Source: Chryseobacterium sp. SNU WT5 (GTDB lineage Bacteria; Bacteroidota; Bacteroidia; Flavobacteriales; Weeksellaceae). From it: a stretch of DNA of 64,000 bases. This document shows positions 8,667 to 17,770 of the stretch, piece by piece; the first letter of the stretch is position 1, and each line of letters starts with the position of its first letter. The stretch spans positions 1,860,001 through 1,924,000 of the forward strand of contig NZ_CP041687.1 of assembly GCF_007362475.1 (NCBI RefSeq). Reading direction: 5' to 3'. Below the pieces are notes generated by a model that worked only from the letters and a program-made list of their open reading frames with translations, made no database searches and was not told where the DNA came from. A program made the position numbers and the translations under genes.

Positions 8667-9200
8667 TTAAATCGTCGAGTGGTAAACCTTTTGTCCCTCA
8701 ATATTGTCCACCAGTTTTACGTTGGTTTCAGAAAGGTTGACAAATTCTTTCCATTGGTCTTTCTTGCTCTGTGCATCATTTTTTTTCTTGGAAACTATTG
8801 GCTCAATAATTTCTGGCTTTTTGCTGATTTCCGTTTGCTGTGGCGGATTTTCATGGTGTTTGGTTTCGGGCTGTTTTGAGCTGGTCCCATCCAAATCCTC
8901 TTCCTCTTCAAATCGTTTCCTCAATTCTTCCAAACTGGGATTGTCTTCAAAATTGTTCTGTCTTTGAATCGGAATGGGTTCGCTTTTTAGGAATGATTTC
9001 GGGGTTTTGAGATTTTCCACATCCTCGATGCCGATCAAGGTGGGTTCCTCATTCTCCGCCTGTGCAAAGTCGCCGAGTGAGTATTCTTCTGCAACATCGG
9101 TCTGAACGGTTTTCTCTTTTTTTAGGAAAAGGTCGTAGACGATATTTCCGGCATAGTACAGAAAGTAGGCTCCTAAAAGGATGAGTGAGTATTTTAACAT
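8667..9200 (-). CDS. anchored acidic protein of the tra operon, unrecognised
   Basis: A 177-aa protein with one N-terminal membrane anchor (residues about 4-22) followed by an acidic, low-complexity linker rich in Glu, Pro and Lys with short coiled-coil stretches (SLEELRKRFEEEEDLD). It ends with a short basic/hydrophobic segment. No family recognised. Its place between the ParA-like gene and traE is where TraB/C/D genes occur in related elements, so a role in transfer is likely but unproven. Confidence 0.65.
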   Translation of the reverse strand: MLKYSLILLGAYFLYYAGNIVYDLFLKKEKTVQTDVAEEYSLGDFAQAENEEPTLIGIEDVENLKTPKSFLKSEPIPIQRQNNFEDNPSLEELRKRFEEEEDLDGTSSKQPETKHHENPPQQTEISKKPEIIEPIVSKKKNDAQSKKDQWKEFVNLSETNVKLVDNIEGQKVYHSTI

Positions 9201-9262
9201 AATGTATTGATTTGAGGTTTGTGGTTTATGGATTATTTTTTTCTTGTCTCTTTTGTCTCTCG

Positions 9263-9916
9263 TTAAAGCGCAACTTTTTTGACCTCGCTGATCTGCTGTA
9301 TAATTTCGTCGAACGGCTTCTTTACGGCGTATTTTTGCTCGTAGGTGAGTTTTCTCGTGTCGATGGTTTGGAGGCAGTTTCTCTTGAACACGGGATTTTC
9401 TAGTAGAGTTCCGTATTTTGCCAACTCGATATCCATTTCCTTTTGGTTGAGATATTTGTAGCCCTTGTCGTATTTGGAGCGGATGAAGATTCTTTCCGCC
9501 TCGCTTTCCAACAAACCCAGAAGATTTTTGAATACCAAGGTTGATTTTACGGACACATCGGAATACTCAAAGGGAATGATGATGAAGTCGCTGTACACCA
9601 AAACATCGCTGTATCTCTGGTCCAGTGTTCCCGCCAGATCGAACAGGAACAGGTCTTTGCTTTCTTTCAGGTCGACAACCTGTTCCAAGTCCTCGAAAGG
9701 CGGCTCATCGTCATCTTCGCCAATGACTTCCACCTCGTAGAGTTTGGGCAGTTCCGAGTCCGCATCCTCCCTCCATTTGTTGAAGAAGGATTTTTGGTAG
9801 TCGAAATCAAACACCTTGATCTTCCTTGTAGAAATTCTGGAGAGATAGTTGGCGAATGCGATGGCGAGGGTGGTTTTCCCTGTTCCGCCTTTTTGGGTGG
9901 CAAATGTGATGATCAT
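9263..9916 (-). CDS. traA: ParA-family ATPase (TraA of the transfer region)
   Basis: A 217-aa ParA/MinD-type ATPase. The deviant Walker A motif KGGTGKTT is at residues 9-16, Walker A' (KVFDFDYQKS) follows near residue 35, and Walker B (LFLFDLAG) is near residue 92. ATPases of this type sit next to relaxase genes in Bacteroidota conjugative transposons under the name TraA. It follows mobB with a 2-bp gap. Likely roles are positioning or partition of the transfer complex; this is inference from family and location. Confidence 0.85.
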   Translation of the reverse strand: MIITFATQKGGTGKTTLAIAFANYLSRISTRKIKVFDFDYQKSFFNKWREDADSELPKLYEVEVIGEDDDEPPFEDLEQVVDLKESKDLFLFDLAGTLDQRYSDVLVYSDFIIIPFEYSDVSVKSTLVFKNLLGLLESEAERIFIRSKYDKGYKYLNQKEMDIELAKYGTLLENPVFKRNCLQTIDTRKLTYEQKYAVKKPFDEIIQQISEVKKVAL

Positions 9917-9918
9917 TC

Positions 9919-11388
9919 TTATGTTCTTTTTTTATTTTTGCGTCTTTTTCTTAACTCTTCTTCGGCAGGGTCTCTCCCTGTTCCTCCCGACGGTTTGGTG
10001 AATTGGAAAATCAGGTCGTCTATGGTTCTATCCAGTTCCTTGGAAAGATTTTCATCTCTACTTTCCGGTGTCAATTCTTTGCTTGGATTGAGGAATTTTT
10101 GATAGGCATTCTCTCCAATTAAGTTTTCCAATGAACCCACATAATGCAGTTTGGAGTGGACGGCATAATATTTTCCATCTTCCGATTTTATGAGGTGGAC
10201 ATCCTTGTTATTCTGTGTTTCGACATAATCCTTTACCTCGTTTTTTATGGCGTTGAAAACCTCCCTGTTCTTTATTTTCTTAGACTCGAAAAGCATAAAT
10301 TCTATTATAGCGTTTTCGGGATTCTGGCGTTTCAGATGCTCCATTAATATTTGTTTTGAAAAACTGTCCGCCAGATTATAGTCCTTTAGACTTTCAAAAA
10401 GTTTCTTGTCAATTTTCTCATCGGTCATCTCAAACAGGTCGTCCATCTTCATGATCTCACTTCCCTTGAACACCTTTCCCGATTTGTGGTCGATGATGCT
10501 GTATCCGAAGGGTTTCTGTCCGTCCTTGTGGTGGAAGACCACATCCAGTCCGTAGATGTCCCGCAATTTTTTCTGGAGCTCGCTCTCGAACTCTATCTTG
10601 GGTTTCCAATGGTCGCTGTGCCTTTCTTCCGGTAGCAGTGATTCCTGCGCCCTTCTGTCCTCTACCTTGAAGACTTTATTGGAACAGAGGTCTTTGTATT
10701 TGCTCAAAATGGCTTTCAGCTGTCTCATTCGTCCGTTGTCCGAATTGGGGGTAAAACTGATTTGGTTACCGTGGATGGTTTTAAGTTTTACCCCGTTCTT
10801 CAGAATGGAAAAGTCATTTTCATCATTTGTGTCTTTAGTTAGTTTGAACCCGCTTCTTTCAAGCAGGAGTTCCAGTTGGCTGAGTGAAGCAATTTGATAG
10901 TTTAGCAGTTTTTCTAATTTTTCCTCGGAACTTACTCCGTATCGTTTTTCTAGTGTATCTGCCAATGCTTTTTGGGCTTTCAAGCGTTCGTAACTGTCGT
11001 TGATTTTCTTTCCGGTCTGCTTGTCAACCCTTGTGGAGACGATATGGACGTGGTTGTTCTCGGTGTCGCTGTGGTAAACAACTATGAACGGCTGTTTTCC
11101 GTAGCCCATTTCCTGCATGAAGTCTTTGGCGATTTCGGTGATTTCTTCCTTGCCATGATTCTGATATTTTGCAGAAATGACGGCGTGGAACTGTGGTTTC
11201 TTTACCTTCTCATTTTTTGAAATGGATTTGAAGTAGTCCCGAACCTGCTCCGGACTGCTTTCCCCATTGATGAAGGAGGGAAAGTTTTTCATCAGCATCA
11301 GTTCTCCTGTTCCTTTCTCCATCTTTTTGTCGTTGTACTGAACGCCGTGAAAATCCGAGCCTGAAGCAGGAATAATCTTGACAATCAT
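9919..11388 (-). CDS. mobB: relaxase MobB (MobA/VirD2-type)
   Basis: A 489-aa relaxase that would nick the transfer origin and lead the strand into the recipient. The N-terminal region carries the metal-binding motif in HSDTENNHVHIVSTR (HxH) and an upstream Tyr-rich part. The C-terminal half is helical and charged, as in Bacteroidota MobB proteins. It overlaps mobA by four bases (ATGA-type), giving translational coupling. Downstream are parA and the tra genes, so nicking and channel genes are expressed together. Confidence 0.88.
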   Translation of the reverse strand: MIVKIIPASGSDFHGVQYNDKKMEKGTGELMLMKNFPSFINGESSPEQVRDYFKSISKNEKVKKPQFHAVISAKYQNHGKEEITEIAKDFMQEMGYGKQPFIVVYHSDTENNHVHIVSTRVDKQTGKKINDSYERLKAQKALADTLEKRYGVSSEEKLEKLLNYQIASLSQLELLLERSGFKLTKDTNDENDFSILKNGVKLKTIHGNQISFTPNSDNGRMRQLKAILSKYKDLCSNKVFKVEDRRAQESLLPEERHSDHWKPKIEFESELQKKLRDIYGLDVVFHHKDGQKPFGYSIIDHKSGKVFKGSEIMKMDDLFEMTDEKIDKKLFESLKDYNLADSFSKQILMEHLKRQNPENAIIEFMLFESKKIKNREVFNAIKNEVKDYVETQNNKDVHLIKSEDGKYYAVHSKLHYVGSLENLIGENAYQKFLNPSKELTPESRDENLSKELDRTIDDLIFQFTKPSGGTGRDPAEEELRKRRKNKKRT

Positions 11389-11735
11389 TTTGCGAGCATT
11401 TCATAGATCTTTTCGAAGATTTGGTTTTGCTGCTTCTTCAATTTGGCGATTTCTGAAAGCTTTGCGGTGAAGTTTTTCAGTTCTGATTCCGAAATAAACT
11501 TTTGTCCGTTTGCAATTTTCGCTACCTGGTTGATGTTGGTCTCTATCTTGATGAAGACGTTGTCTTGTTTTTCAATGAACGCCAGTATCTGTCTTCTTTC
11601 GTTGTCTAAAATTCTGTTCTCAACTGATGCCGTCAGTAAGTCGGTCAATGTGAGGTTTCTGTCTTTGCATATTTTTTTCCAGTCCTGTTTTTTGGTTTTG
11701 GATATTCTGAATTTTATGTAGTCTTCTTTTTCCAT
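11385..11735 (-). CDS. mobA: mobilisation accessory protein MobA (MobC-like)
   Basis: A 116-aa protein with an N-terminal ribbon-helix-helix-like start (YIKFRISKTKKQDWKKICK) and a helical C-terminus with leucine-rich coiled coil. It fits the MobC/BmgB-type accessory proteins that bind oriT and help the relaxase. It is the first gene of the mob operon and overlaps mobB. The promoter would lie in the 23 bp before it or further up, beyond the secreted gene at 11759. Confidence 0.8.
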   Translation of the reverse strand: MEKEDYIKFRISKTKKQDWKKICKDRNLTLTDLLTASVENRILDNERRQILAFIEKQDNVFIKIETNINQVAKIANGQKFISESELKNFTAKLSEIAKLKKQQNQIFEKIYEMLAK

Positions 11736-11758
11736 TAAGGACTTTGTTGAATCATCAA

Positions 11759-12553
11759 TTAGGGCAGATAAGGCTTGATCCAGTTGGAATATCCTTGAAC
11801 TTCTCCGTAGGTGTAGTAGGATGTGGACATTGCGTTTAGGGAGGTTTGCGGAATCTGGATGCTGTAATTCTCCAGCAGGGCTGGAAAATATTGCGTGGAA
11901 TTTTCCGTATGCAGTAAGACAATCTGGTTGGGAATGTATCCGATGTCGCTGTAGATGCTCGCAATGCTGATGAAGGCGTTTCCCGTAATCGGTGCGGAAT
12001 CAGAAGACCTGTACATCTGAAACCATACATTTACAATTCCCTGTACTTTTCTGAACAAAACCGCTCCCTTTAGTCCTCCGAAATTTTTGGTTCCGATGGT
12101 GTAATATTTTGAGGAGGTAAGATAGGCGTGGCTATTTCCCGAATAGTTTACAGGGGCGGACCAAGTTGAAGTTGCTGTCAGTGCGGCGGTGCTGTTGGGA
12201 TCGAAGGTGAGTACAATTCTGTATTCGACAGGCTGTTTCTCCTTTGCGAAATTCTGCCATACGTTGCCGTCAAAATAATACATTCCTGATTCTGAAATAT
12301 TGATGACCTGCCCCGAAAGATTGGAAGCCGGAGCGGTGGCAAATACAACCGCACCTTTTTTTGCCTGTGTGTAAAACTTGTTCGCCAACTGGTCGCCCGT
12401 TATCCTTGGAGGAATAATCCCGTCATGATGTGAGGTGTCGTTTGGTTTTCCTACTACATCAAAAGTAGTTTCGGGTGTCTGTGTGTTTATTCCGACCTGC
12501 GCATTGAGGTTGATGGCAAAAAGTGTCAGGAGAACATAGAGGGTTGCTTTCAT
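11759..12553 (-). CDS. secreted hypothetical protein
   Basis: A 264-aa protein with a signal peptide (MKATLYVLLTLFAINLNAQ). The following VGINTQTPETTFDVVG is typical of a large group of flavobacterial secreted proteins that share a beta-rich N-terminus. The rest is Ser/Thr/Tyr-rich beta-type sequence without known catalytic motif. It lies immediately upstream of mobA on the same strand. Whether it is tra-related (for example a surface adhesin helping mating) or passenger cargo cannot be decided. Confidence 0.7.
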   Translation of the reverse strand: MKATLYVLLTLFAINLNAQVGINTQTPETTFDVVGKPNDTSHHDGIIPPRITGDQLANKFYTQAKKGAVVFATAPASNLSGQVINISESGMYYFDGNVWQNFAKEKQPVEYRIVLTFDPNSTAALTATSTWSAPVNYSGNSHAYLTSSKYYTIGTKNFGGLKGAVLFRKVQGIVNVWFQMYRSSDSAPITGNAFISIASIYSDIGYIPNQIVLLHTENSTQYFPALLENYSIQIPQTSLNAMSTSYYTYGEVQGYSNWIKPYLP

Positions 12554-12632
12554 TTTTTTGATTAAAATTTCTGTTGCAAAATTGGGACATCAAATCCGTG
12601 AAAACAATAGTGTTCATGGGGCGTGGGCTAAA

Positions 12633-12699
12633 TAAGAACAATTTAGACGAGTTTAGATTCTCCGAAGATTAAAAAAGAATAATTTAGACGAGTTTAGAT
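12633..12699. repeat. 25-bp direct repeat pair
   Basis: The sequence AATTTAGACGAGTTTAGAT, preceded by AAGAAC or AAGAAT, occurs at 12633-12657 and again at 12675-12699 with one mismatch. The copies lie upstream of the secreted gene that precedes mobA. They could be protein-binding sites of the transfer origin or promoter region. Confidence 0.6.
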
Positions 12700-12980
12700 G
12701 CTTGAACCAGATTTGGTGATTAAAAAAAACAAGTTCCGCCGTTTTTTCCCCTTTTGCAAAAAGGCAAGACCGTCTTTGTCCCAAAACTTGAAAAGTTTGT
12801 GGGTACAAAGACACATCTTGCAACAAAAGTTTACTGATTTTTTTAGAGGTCTGAAAAGGTTCCTCGAATGCTTATATTAGGGTTGTTTTGCGGTTTTTTA
12901 TGATAAAGTTGCTTTGGAAGGAAAAAAACATGGAAAACGGGGAGAATTGAGGTGTAACTTTTCTACCCACGTTTGCGAGT

Positions 12981-13448
12981 AGGATGTGGCTGATTTACGC
13001 AGGTTGCATGATAACCTGTAGCTAAATTACCCAACTTATTGAAAAAGATAAGTTTATTTGGTGCAGGTTTTGAAGGAAGGTGTGTCTTTTTATCATTGAA
13101 ATTTTTGTCAGAATGCTTATCATTTAGGAAAATGTAGGGTGGGTCTATTTTACCCAGGTTGATTTTGAACTTGTGTCTATTTTTCGCAGGTGGTTACTTT
13201 GGGAGTGCATATTTAACAAAAGAATCGGAAGGACTGAAAATTCTGTAGATGATTATTTCAGAGTTATTTTTTAGATTTTAGTTTAGATAATCTTGGAATT
13301 AAAAATAATGAAAAAGATTCTCTTGGAAATGGGCTTTTTTACGCGGCTTTGTGATTGGGATGTGCCCAATTTACGCAGGTTGAAAAATTGCCTGTGGTTA
13401 AATCAGGCAGGTTTTTGAAAAAGATGACTTTATTTGTTGAGAATTTGC
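12981..13448. repeat. duplicated hairpin repeat, oriT candidate
   Basis: A stretch of about 92 bp at 12981-13073 recurs in diverged form at 13357-13448. Shared pieces are GGATGTG, ATTTACGCAGGTTG and TTGAAAAAGAT. Each copy has a hairpin: CAGGTT/AACCTG at 13000-13018 and TGCCTG/CAGGCA at 13389-13409. Further ACCCAGGTTG and CGCAGGTGG words lie between. The whole of 12554-13521 lacks a plausible gene. Proximity to mobA/mobB makes a transfer origin the leading idea, but no nick site was identified. Confidence 0.4.
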
Positions 13449-13521
13449 ACTAATAATGCACGGAAATCCCTCGTTTCTGTAAGAAATCTTAGCATTAACA
13501 ATTATTTTTTTAAAAAAAACA

Positions 13522-14825
13522 TCAAGCTTGATACCCCAACAATTTCCTAATTTGATAGAAAAACCTTTCAATTAGCCTTAAATCCTCGGTGACAATCTCG
13601 GCACTTCCTTTGAGCTCTCTGTCAAATGGCAACTTTTTCCCAAAAGAAGTCCGCAATCCTTTTGGAAGCAAAACGTCAACATAATAGTTCCCTTTATCAT
13701 CTGGAGTAAGAGAAATGTTTTGGACCTTGCCTTCAACGATTCCATATTCTTGGTATCGGTAATTATCAAGCTTTACTAAAACCTTTTGATTTGGTTTAAC
13801 TTTACCGGAATTCACTGATGGAATCAACATCCGACCAACAACTAATTCCTTATCATTGGGTAGAACAGACATCACAATATCACCGGGTTTTACAAATTGG
13901 TTCTCGCCCCAAAATTGTTGGAAACTAACTACTCCTTCAGTAGAAGAAATAATGAGATAATTTTGTTCCCATTGTCTCAGTGATTTTCTTAGCTGTTCAA
14001 ATAATTGGAGCGTTTGGGAGCTGTATGTAATCTTATCTTTCTCAGTATTTATTGATGCACCGCTTTTGGTTTTATTTAGATTTGAAACCGCTTCCTGCAT
14101 CTGTGACAATGTTATATTGATATTTTTCAAATTTTGTTCTGCCTGTAGAAATTTTGTTTTTTCATTTTCTAGTTCCATCGCGGCAATTACACCTTGATTG
14201 AACAATTCTTGGGAGCGCAAGTATTTTTTTTGGTAAGGTCAAATTTTGTAACTTCTAAGTTCCGCTGCTGTTGTAATGTAGCAATCCTTGCCCTGTATTC
14301 CCCAAGACTTTGGTTTGCTGCAATATTTTCAGGAGCATAGGGCTTAAGACGAGTAAAAAGTTTTTCATCCTGCAATGCTTTTGCAAAACTATTGTATTCT
14401 CCCTGTATTTCGCCAAGTTTGAAGGTTGATGCCTGTTGAGTAGGGAAGTAGAGAACTTGTGATGATGACATTGAATCAACTATATCTTTTAGAGCTAGAA
14501 TATCCTTGTAATCAGCAGCTGACTGAAGCACCATCATGACTTGATTTTTATTTACAGACTGATGATCTTTCACTAAAATTTTTTCAATTTTAGAATTTGT
14601 TCTTGCTTCAAGTTTTTCAGGTGGATTTTTGGAAGTTACGACTATGGGGGCAGGTATAAACTCAGGATATTTAATTACATAACTCATCAAGAGAACCATC
14701 AGGAGAATGACGAAAATTACCGTGTTTCCCCATCGAATCATCCAATGTGGCGGCTGCGTGAGAATATCCTGCACGTTTTCTGAACGTAGTTCAAGATTGT
14801 CTAATATGTCTTTTTCCTTTTCCAA
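13522..14825 (-). pseudogene. HlyD-family secretion protein, frameshifted
   Basis: Membrane-fusion protein of peptide/bacteriocin exporters. The N-terminal part (MEKEKDILDNLELRSENVQ from TTG 14825) has a membrane segment (VIFVILLMVLLMSYVI) and the first biotinyl-lipoyl-like half. The C-terminal part after RSQELFNQG carries the helical hairpin and second lipoyl half. The two halves are in different frames: an A-run of eight at 14224-14231 (minus strand) needs nine to read through. The IS1595 unit sits immediately upstream of the start, so the promoter is also lost. Slippage could rescue some product, but decay is more likely. Confidence 0.75.
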
Positions 14826-14853
14826 TTTATTATTAAATTTACTGATTATCCGT

Positions 14854-15355
14854 TTATGCACCTGTTATATTCGCAATTACTAGTCTGTCAAAGAGTTTGT
14901 CTCCAAAATACCGTCTGTTTAATTTGTAAATAAACTCGTTGAGATACAACTGTAAGTATTTCCTTTTGATTTTATGGTAGTTGCCCAGCAATGTCCGTTT
15001 TGCATTACTGATTGCGATATGCACCCATTTGAGTGTTTCCTTGGTGGTTTTGGCGTCTGATTTCTCGGTGACGTGCAATTCCACCAGATCGGAGATGTCA
15101 ACGTAAGAAGTGCTTTTGTCCGAAAATACGATGGCATCATCCTCCATGCAGTCCCTGACCACGCCGTTGATTCCTTCACTTTGATGGCTATCCAGTACCC
15201 TGGCCTTGAAATAACGCACATGCTTCTCCTTTTTGCCCGTTTCGATATCTTCCAACGGGGTGCTTTCGGCCATCACCGCAACGTTCTGCTTTCCCTCGGC
15301 TCCCCGGCCACGTGTACCCTTGCCTCGCTCGATTTCCTTACTGGCCACCGAAAAG
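14854..15355 (-). pseudogene. IS1595-family transposase, 3' fragment
   Basis: Encodes residues about 137-302 of the transposase found complete at 16243-17151, with one visible change near the C-terminus (DRLVIA against DRIVIA). It lacks the zinc ribbon, the first catalytic region and the inverted repeat on that side. The break falls at ACTTTTCGG, directly against the sul2 stop codon. It cannot be an active transposase. Confidence 0.85.
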
Positions 15356-16171
15356 TTAACGAATTCTTGCGGTTTCTTTCAGCGCCGCCAATACCGCCAG
15401 CCCGTCGCGCAAGGGGCGCGGCTCGTGTGTGCGGATGAAGTCAGCTCCACCTGCGGCGGCGGCAAGCTCTGCAGCGAGTGTCGCGGCCCCGACATCCCCC
15501 GGACCACGGCCTGTGAGCGCGCGCAGAAAGGATTTGCGCGAAACAGACAGAAGCACCGGCAAATCGAAGCGCAGCCGCAATTCATCGAACCGCGCCAGCA
15601 CCGAGAGCGAGGTTTCGGGAGCAGCCCCCAGAAAAAACCCCATGCCGGGATCAAGGACAAGGCGGTTGCGTTTGATACCGGCACCCGTCAGCGCCGCGAT
15701 GCGCGCGTCAAAGAACGCCGCAATGTGATCCATGATGTCGCCAGCGGGTGCCTCGCGCCGATCTGCCTGCCCGTCTTGCACCGAATGCATAACGACGAGT
15801 TTGGCAGATGATTTCGCCAATTGCGGATAGAACGCAGCGTCTGGAAAACCGCGAATATCATTGAGATAGGCCACACCACGCGACAAGGCATAGGCTTGCG
15901 TCGCGGGTTGATAACTGTCGAGCGAGACGGGAATGCCATCTGCCTTGAGCGCGTCCAGCACCGGCGCGATACGCGCGATTTCTGTGTCGGACGAAACAGG
16001 CGCGGCGTCGGGATTGCTGGATGCCGGACCGAGGTCGATCACATCTGCCCCCTCGGCCATCAGCTTACGCGCCTGCGCAATGGCTGCGTCTGGCGCCAGA
16101 TACCGGCCTCCATCGGAGAAACTGTCCGAGGTTATGTTGACGATGCCGAAAATGATGAGCGATTTATTCAT
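15356..16171 (-). CDS. sul2: sulfonamide-resistant dihydropteroate synthase Sul2
   Basis: A 271-aa enzyme that joins p-aminobenzoate to the pterin diphosphate in folate synthesis and tolerates sulfonamides. It opens MNKSLIIFGIVNITSDSFSD (pterin-site motif) and has DPGMGFF and SVSRKSFL, the substrate and phosphate-binding motifs of the family. Sequence and length are those of Sul2. The gene is strikingly GC-rich compared with everything around it, so it was imported from another phylum. It sits between IS1595-family copies; its stop codon touches the truncated copy. Confidence 0.95.
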   Translation of the reverse strand: MNKSLIIFGIVNITSDSFSDGGRYLAPDAAIAQARKLMAEGADVIDLGPASSNPDAAPVSSDTEIARIAPVLDALKADGIPVSLDSYQPATQAYALSRGVAYLNDIRGFPDAAFYPQLAKSSAKLVVMHSVQDGQADRREAPAGDIMDHIAAFFDARIAALTGAGIKRNRLVLDPGMGFFLGAAPETSLSVLARFDELRLRFDLPVLLSVSRKSFLRALTGRGPGDVGAATLAAELAAAAGGADFIRTHEPRPLRDGLAVLAALKETARIR

Positions 16172-16242
16172 GGGGGCTTCTATAATAATACCTAAAATCC
16201 GCAGGTAGTTAATTAGGATGTTTAAAGATTCTGATTATCCGT

Positions 16243-17151
16243 TTATGCACCTGTTATATTCGCAATTACTATTCTGTCAAAGAGTTTGTCTCCAAAATAC
16301 CGTCTGTTTAATTTGTAAATAAACTCGTTGAGATACAACTGTAAGTATTTCCTTTTGATTTTATGGTAGTTGCCCAGCAATGTCCGTTTTGCATTACTGA
16401 TTGCGATATGCACCCATTTGAGTGTTTCCTTGGTGGTTTTGGCGTCTGATTTCTCGGTGACGTGCAATTCCACCAGATCGGAGATGTCAACGTAAGAAGT
16501 GCTTTTGTCCGAAAATACGATGGCATCATCCTCCATGCAGTCCCTGACCACGCCGTTGATTCCTTCACTTTGATGGCTATCCAGTACCCTGGCCTTGAAA
16601 TAACGCACATGCTTCTCCTTTTTGCCCGTTTCGATATCTTCCAACGGGGTGCTTTCGGCCATCACCGCAACGTTCTGCTTTCCCTCGGCTCCCCGGCCAC
16701 GTGTACCCTTGCCTCGCTCGATTTCCTTACTGGCCACCGAAAAGTAACCCTCATCCAGTTCTATCATCCCTTCCAGTGTATACCTTGCATCCCGGTTGCC
16801 CATCGCCCTGCGGAGTTTGTGTACCATCGCCCATACCGGTTCGTAACGCTTCAATCCTAATTGCTTCTGGAGTTCGTTGGTGGAGAATCCCTTTTTTGTG
16901 CAACTCATCAGGAACATCGTTTTGTACCACACCAGAAACGGCAGCTTGGAGCTCTCCATGATCGTACCGCTGCGCAACGAGGTGCGGAAACGGCAACCTT
17001 TGCATTCATAACTCCATTTACCCTGTAACCAATAATGGGAAGTGCCCCCGCATCGCTTGCAGACAACCCCTTCCTTATCACGCTGCTCCTTGAAATGCAA
17101 ACGACAATCTTCCTCCGAACCGAAATGAGCCGTAAAACTGAATATGTTCAT
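16243..17151 (-). CDS. IS1595-family transposase, complete
   Basis: A 302-aa transposase. The N-terminal zinc ribbon uses CKRCGG (from residue 31) and CKGCRF (from 50). A DDE-type core follows: EGMIELDEGYF (about 128-137), then VFSDKSTSYVDIS, then the C-terminal NEFIYKLNRR. This is the ISXO2-like (IS1595) family. The surrounding element is 16231-17211, about 981 bp. It is the only copy in the window able to supply transposase for the sul2 unit. Confidence 0.9.
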   Translation of the reverse strand: MNIFSFTAHFGSEEDCRLHFKEQRDKEGVVCKRCGGTSHYWLQGKWSYECKGCRFRTSLRSGTIMESSKLPFLVWYKTMFLMSCTKKGFSTNELQKQLGLKRYEPVWAMVHKLRRAMGNRDARYTLEGMIELDEGYFSVASKEIERGKGTRGRGAEGKQNVAVMAESTPLEDIETGKKEKHVRYFKARVLDSHQSEGINGVVRDCMEDDAIVFSDKSTSYVDISDLVELHVTEKSDAKTTKETLKWVHIAISNAKRTLLGNYHKIKRKYLQLYLNEFIYKLNRRYFGDKLFDRIVIANITGA

Positions 17152-17212
17152 AATCCCTGCTTTTTGAGCGCTAATATACTAAAAATATTAGGTGTGTTTG
17201 CGGAGAATCAGA

Positions 17213-17316
17213 TTAAATTTTAAAATGTCCCAAATACGTCATAACAATATCCAAACTCTTTGTATTAACTGTGGAGCCATCATGAATACAATTATCTGTT
17301 GGAGCTATATAGTTGG
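17213..17316 (-). pseudogene. C-terminal remnant of an unrecognised gene
   Basis: The reverse strand carries an open stretch with the C-terminal end YIAPTDNCIHDG, then STVNTKSLDIVMTYLGHFKI, then a stop. It is cut off at about 17316 where IS91-like sequence begins. Before the IS1595 insertion it lay directly upstream of the HlyD gene in the same direction, so it may have been the preceding gene of a peptide-export operon. Identity is unknown. Confidence 0.35.
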
Positions 17317-17431
17317 TCCTTAAATCCTCCGTAGATTTTTTTTTTTAGCCATTTCATGAGTTTTTAAAAGGTTAATAAAAACAAAGTTACTAAAACGGCA
17401 AATGGGAAAAGCTACCGGAGGTTTAGTTCAA
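17311..17431 (-). mobile_element. right-end remnant of an IS91-like element
   Basis: About 120 bp nearly identical to the right end of the complete elements (GGTCCTTAAATCCTCCG to GCTACCGGAGGTTTAGTTCA). It keeps the start region of the tyrosine recombinase gene, with ATG at 17352 and an A-run of eleven, but nothing beyond. It is a deletion scar marking an earlier insertion. Confidence 0.75.
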
Positions 17432-17652
17432 CAGCTAAGTTCTTGTTGCGTGCGAATAACGAACAGTGATACCCTATTTAACGGAAGCTTCGGGAGTTTT
17501 TTTTCAGCATTATGGGTTTATCGGCGAAGGATTTTAGAGATTTACAGGGGATTTCTGAAAGAGTCTCTTTTTTGGGCGGTTTACCCGTTTTTAGTTAATT
17601 TTACAAAGTTACAGATTTAGGCGGTTGTTAAAGCTGCCGAAGCTTTAGTTCA
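17432..17652. mobile_element. MITE-like internally deleted IS91-like element
   Basis: About 220 bp whose left part (AGCTAAGTTCTTGTTGCGTGCG, then TATGGGTTTATCG and AGAGTCTCTTTTTT) matches the left end of the element at 33392. Its right part (TTTTACAAAGTTAC, then GCTTTAGTTCA) matches the right end of the same family. Transposase and recombinase genes are absent. It abuts the preceding remnant end to end. Confidence 0.65.
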
Positions 17653-17770
17653 GCGGATCTTTAAGTTATTAATTTCTTTAAAAAAATAGAAAAATCTATA
17701 ATAAATCTGTTATTTCTCCAATTTATTTTTGGTTTTAAATTGGATCTATACTGTGGAAGAAGTGATGTAA

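Larger units (their letters stand above)
14833..17220. mobile_element. sul2 unit bounded by IS1595-family copies, with 8-bp target duplication
   Basis: From 14841 to 17212: a 3' part of an IS1595-family element, then sul2, then a complete copy. The outer ends are CTGATTATCCG (14842) and, inverted, CTGATTCTCCG (17201-17211). The outermost flanks carry the identical octamer TTAAATTT at 14833-14840 and 17213-17220, which matches the 8-bp duplications known for this family. The unit therefore moved, or was formed, as one piece. The internal end of the truncated left copy lies at 15355/15356. Confidence 0.75.

Noticed and set aside
12981..13448. CRISPR or phage attachment repeats
   Set aside because: Only two diverged copies with hairpins were seen; no array and no integrase beside them.
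14841..17212. ISCR2 (IS91-type) context for sul2
   Set aside because: The flanking sequence is IS1595-family at both sides; no ISCR2 transposase or end was seen.
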